Shown here: positions 5,676 to 6,674 of the stretch, piece by piece
How the letters are laid out: the number at the start of each line of letters is the position of its first letter
How positions within the stretch are numbered: the first letter of the stretch is position 1
Assembly (NCBI GenBank): GCA_003663585.1
Contig: QMTU01000042.1
Location: 1-6,674 of the forward strand
Direction: 5' to 3'
Length of the DNA: 6,674 nucleotides
From: Thermoplasmata archaeon
GTDB lineage: Archaea; Thermoplasmatota; B47-G6
Made by a program: the position numbers and the translations under genes
Notes under the pieces: generated by a model
What the model was told of the DNA's origin: nothing
Databases searched by the model: none
The model's input: the letters and a program-made list of their open reading frames with translations, nothing else

Positions 5676-5683
5676 TTATTATA
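5676..5683 (-). promoter_or_regulatory. Candidate TATA box of the malK operon promoter
   Basis: TATAATAA on the minus strand is centred about 41 bp before the ATG. A start site 26 bp downstream would lie near 5653 and give a leader of about 15 nt just long enough to include GGAGGT. The spacing supports it as operon promoter. A second A/T-rich stretch further upstream (TTAAATTATTATT, 5713-5701) is an alternative. The word ATGGTATCC lies immediately downstream of the TATA box, where a repressor could act. Confidence 0.45.
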
Positions 5684-5739
5684 CCAAAAGTGTAGTATGC
5701 AATAATAATTTAATTGTGAACACGTAGTTGTGTAATCTC

Positions 5740-5821
5740 TAAGGTGTTATGTTCAGTAAGGTGCGCAACCGTTAAAGCTCATAGTCTTGCTTATTGGAGT
5801 GCTATAACGCTCTTTAAGGTG
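5740..5821 (+). repeat. Three copies of TAAGGTG upstream of the helicase gene
   Basis: The heptamer TAAGGTG is found at 5740-5746, 5757-5763 and 5815-5821, each time with TC four bases before it, giving TCNNTAAGGTG. Start-to-start spacing is 17 and 58 bp. The copies fill the space between the divergent malK and helicase genes. A binding site for a regulator of either gene is possible; no protein can be named. Confidence 0.45.
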
Positions 5822-5844
5822 AATAGCAGAGGCCTGCTAAGAGG
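5797..5844 (+). promoter_or_regulatory. Possible promoter and ribosome site of the helicase gene
   Basis: CTATAA at 5802-5807 is flanked by an imperfect inverted repeat (GAGTG at 5797-5801 and CGCTC at 5808-5812) and could be a TATA element, placing transcription start near 5830. GAGG at 5841-5844 is a moderate ribosome site 11 nt before the ATG. TTTAAG at 5813-5818 is an alternative TATA. The evidence is weak. Confidence 0.25.
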
Positions 5845-5855
5845 CTGGATCTCAT

Positions 5856-6674
5856 ATGAATGCAAGTAATAACGTTTTAAATATACTTAATGAAATATTC
5901 GGAATAAGGAACCTTTATCATTATCAAAGGAGAGCATTACCTCACGTTCTTAATGGAAAAAATATCATTGTTGCAGCACCAACTGCAGCGGGGAAGACTA
6001 TAATTGGTTATATAGGAACTATAAATGCTCTTCTATCTGGAAAAAGAGCCATATATCTAACACCACTTAAAACACTTGCAGAGGAGAAGCATAGAGAACT
6101 TAAGGGCTTAGAGAGATTGGGATATTCTATAACAATATCTACAGGTGATTACGATAAAGTTGAGAGAGAAGTTTATAAGAGTGATGTTGTCGTGTGCACT
6201 TATGAGAAGTTTGACTCAATGTTAAGACATGATAAGAGTATATTAAGAAACGTGGGCGTCCTTATTGCGGACGAGATCCACATGATAGGAGACCCAGAGA
6301 GAGGGCCTCCTCTGGAGATTTCTATTACAAAAGCCCTTATAAATAGAGATACTCAGATCATTGGACTATCAGCAACAATGCCAAATGGTGAGGATCTGGC
6401 TAAATGGATGGATGCTGTTTACATACAGACTGACTGGCGCCCTGTAAAGCTCTACAAGGGCATACACTTTATGGATAGGATAATAATATATGATGGCTCT
6501 GAACCTGTAGATTATATTCCGTTAGAAGGCAATGAAATAACGCATCTTCTAAAGTACTTCTTAGAGAATAGAGGTCAGGCTCTTATATTTGTAAACTCAC
6601 GAAATCGCGCTGAAAACATGGCTGATAAACTCTCCAATTTTTCCTCCAGATATGTTAATCCAGAGGTCATACTG
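5856..6674 (+). CDS. Hel308/Ski2-like superfamily 2 helicase, N-terminal part
   Basis: This is an ATP-driven nucleic acid helicase; the Hel308 group unwinds branched DNA at stalled forks. The first 273 residues are in view, and the frame runs open off the right edge (full-length relatives are about 700 residues). The order of motifs is complete for the first RecA domain: Q-motif YHYQRRAL with Gln24, motif I APTAAGKT (41-48), Ia TPLKTLAEEK (69-78), Ib TYEKFDSMLR (115-124), II DEIH (139-142) followed by MIGDPERGPPLE, and III SAT (172-174). Then come DWRPVKL (193-199) and the second-domain start with QALIFVNSRNRAE. TAAGKT, TYEKFDS, the ERGPPLE context and DWRPVKL are characteristic of Hel308/Ski2-like proteins rather than RecQ or Lhr. 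The ATG at 5856 is the first possible ATG, with an in-frame TAA at 5838-5840. It is divergent from malK. Whether it is Hel308 itself or a Ski2-like paralogue needs the missing C-terminus. Confidence 0.9.
   Translation, partial: MNASNNVLNILNEIFGIRNLYHYQRRALPHVLNGKNIIVAAPTAAGKTIIGYIGTINALLSGKRAIYLTPLKTLAEEKHRELKGLERLGYSITISTGDYDKVEREVYKSDVVVCTYEKFDSMLRHDKSILRNVGVLIADEIHMIGDPERGPPLEISITKALINRDTQIIGLSATMPNGEDLAKWMDAVYIQTDWRPVKLYKGIHFMDRIIIYDGSEPVDYIPLEGNEITHLLKYFLENRGQALIFVNSRNRAENMADKLSNFSSRYVNPEVIL

Noticed and set aside
5749..5775. Eight-codon plus-strand frame after the first TAAGGTG copy
   Set aside because: AAGGTG is only 2 nt from the ATG, too close for a ribosome site, and the other two copies of the motif are not followed by starts.
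5684..5855. tRNA or C/D-box RNA in the malK-helicase gap
   Set aside because: No cloverleaf, no T-arm consensus and no paired C and D boxes could be drawn.

Overview
The window looks like part of the chromosome of a thermophilic archaeon, most likely a Thermoproteota (crenarchaeal) relative. This rests on protein character rather than on a marker gene: an archaeal-style lipoprotein sugar binder, a cytoplasmic amylase with doubled N-terminal domains like archaeal maltogenic amylases, a Hel308/Ski2-type helicase, AGA/AGG- and ATA-rich codons, and A/T-rich promoter-like sequences. No species is claimed.

Layout: positions 1-5638 carry a maltodextrin uptake and degradation cluster, all on the minus strand. 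In transcription order it holds a MalK-type ABC ATPase (5638-4511), a GH13 neopullulanase/maltogenic-amylase-like enzyme (4472-2490), a MalE-type binding lipoprotein (2359-1088) and a MalF-type permease (720 to beyond the left edge). A second permease (MalG) would be expected further left but is not in view. Together the products would capture maltodextrins outside the cell, import them with ATP, and hydrolyse them in the cytoplasm. From 5856 to the right edge, on the plus strand, lies the N-terminal part of a Hel308/Ski2-like helicase gene, divergent from the sugar cluster and probably unrelated to it.

The most unusual part is the 367-base gap between the binding-protein and permease genes (721-1087). 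It contains a GC-rich, hairpin-dense block of about 270 bp whose two ends carry matching CCCCGCC/GGCGGGG palindromes in the same orientation. Next to one of them is a short, stop-interrupted frame resembling the C-terminal tail of TnpB. I read it as an internally deleted, non-autonomous IS200/IS605-type element that keeps an omega-RNA-like 3' region in the same sense as the sugar operon. It may act as an RNA structure or attenuator separating high malE from low malF expression.

Other points: several substrate-site positions of the amylase differ from the neopullulanase consensus; a heptamer TAAGGTG occurs three times within 82 bp upstream of the helicase; and a TGGTATC word recurs at the two promoter-containing gaps of the sugar cluster. 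I saw no tRNA, rRNA or CRISPR array, and no complete transposase gene.
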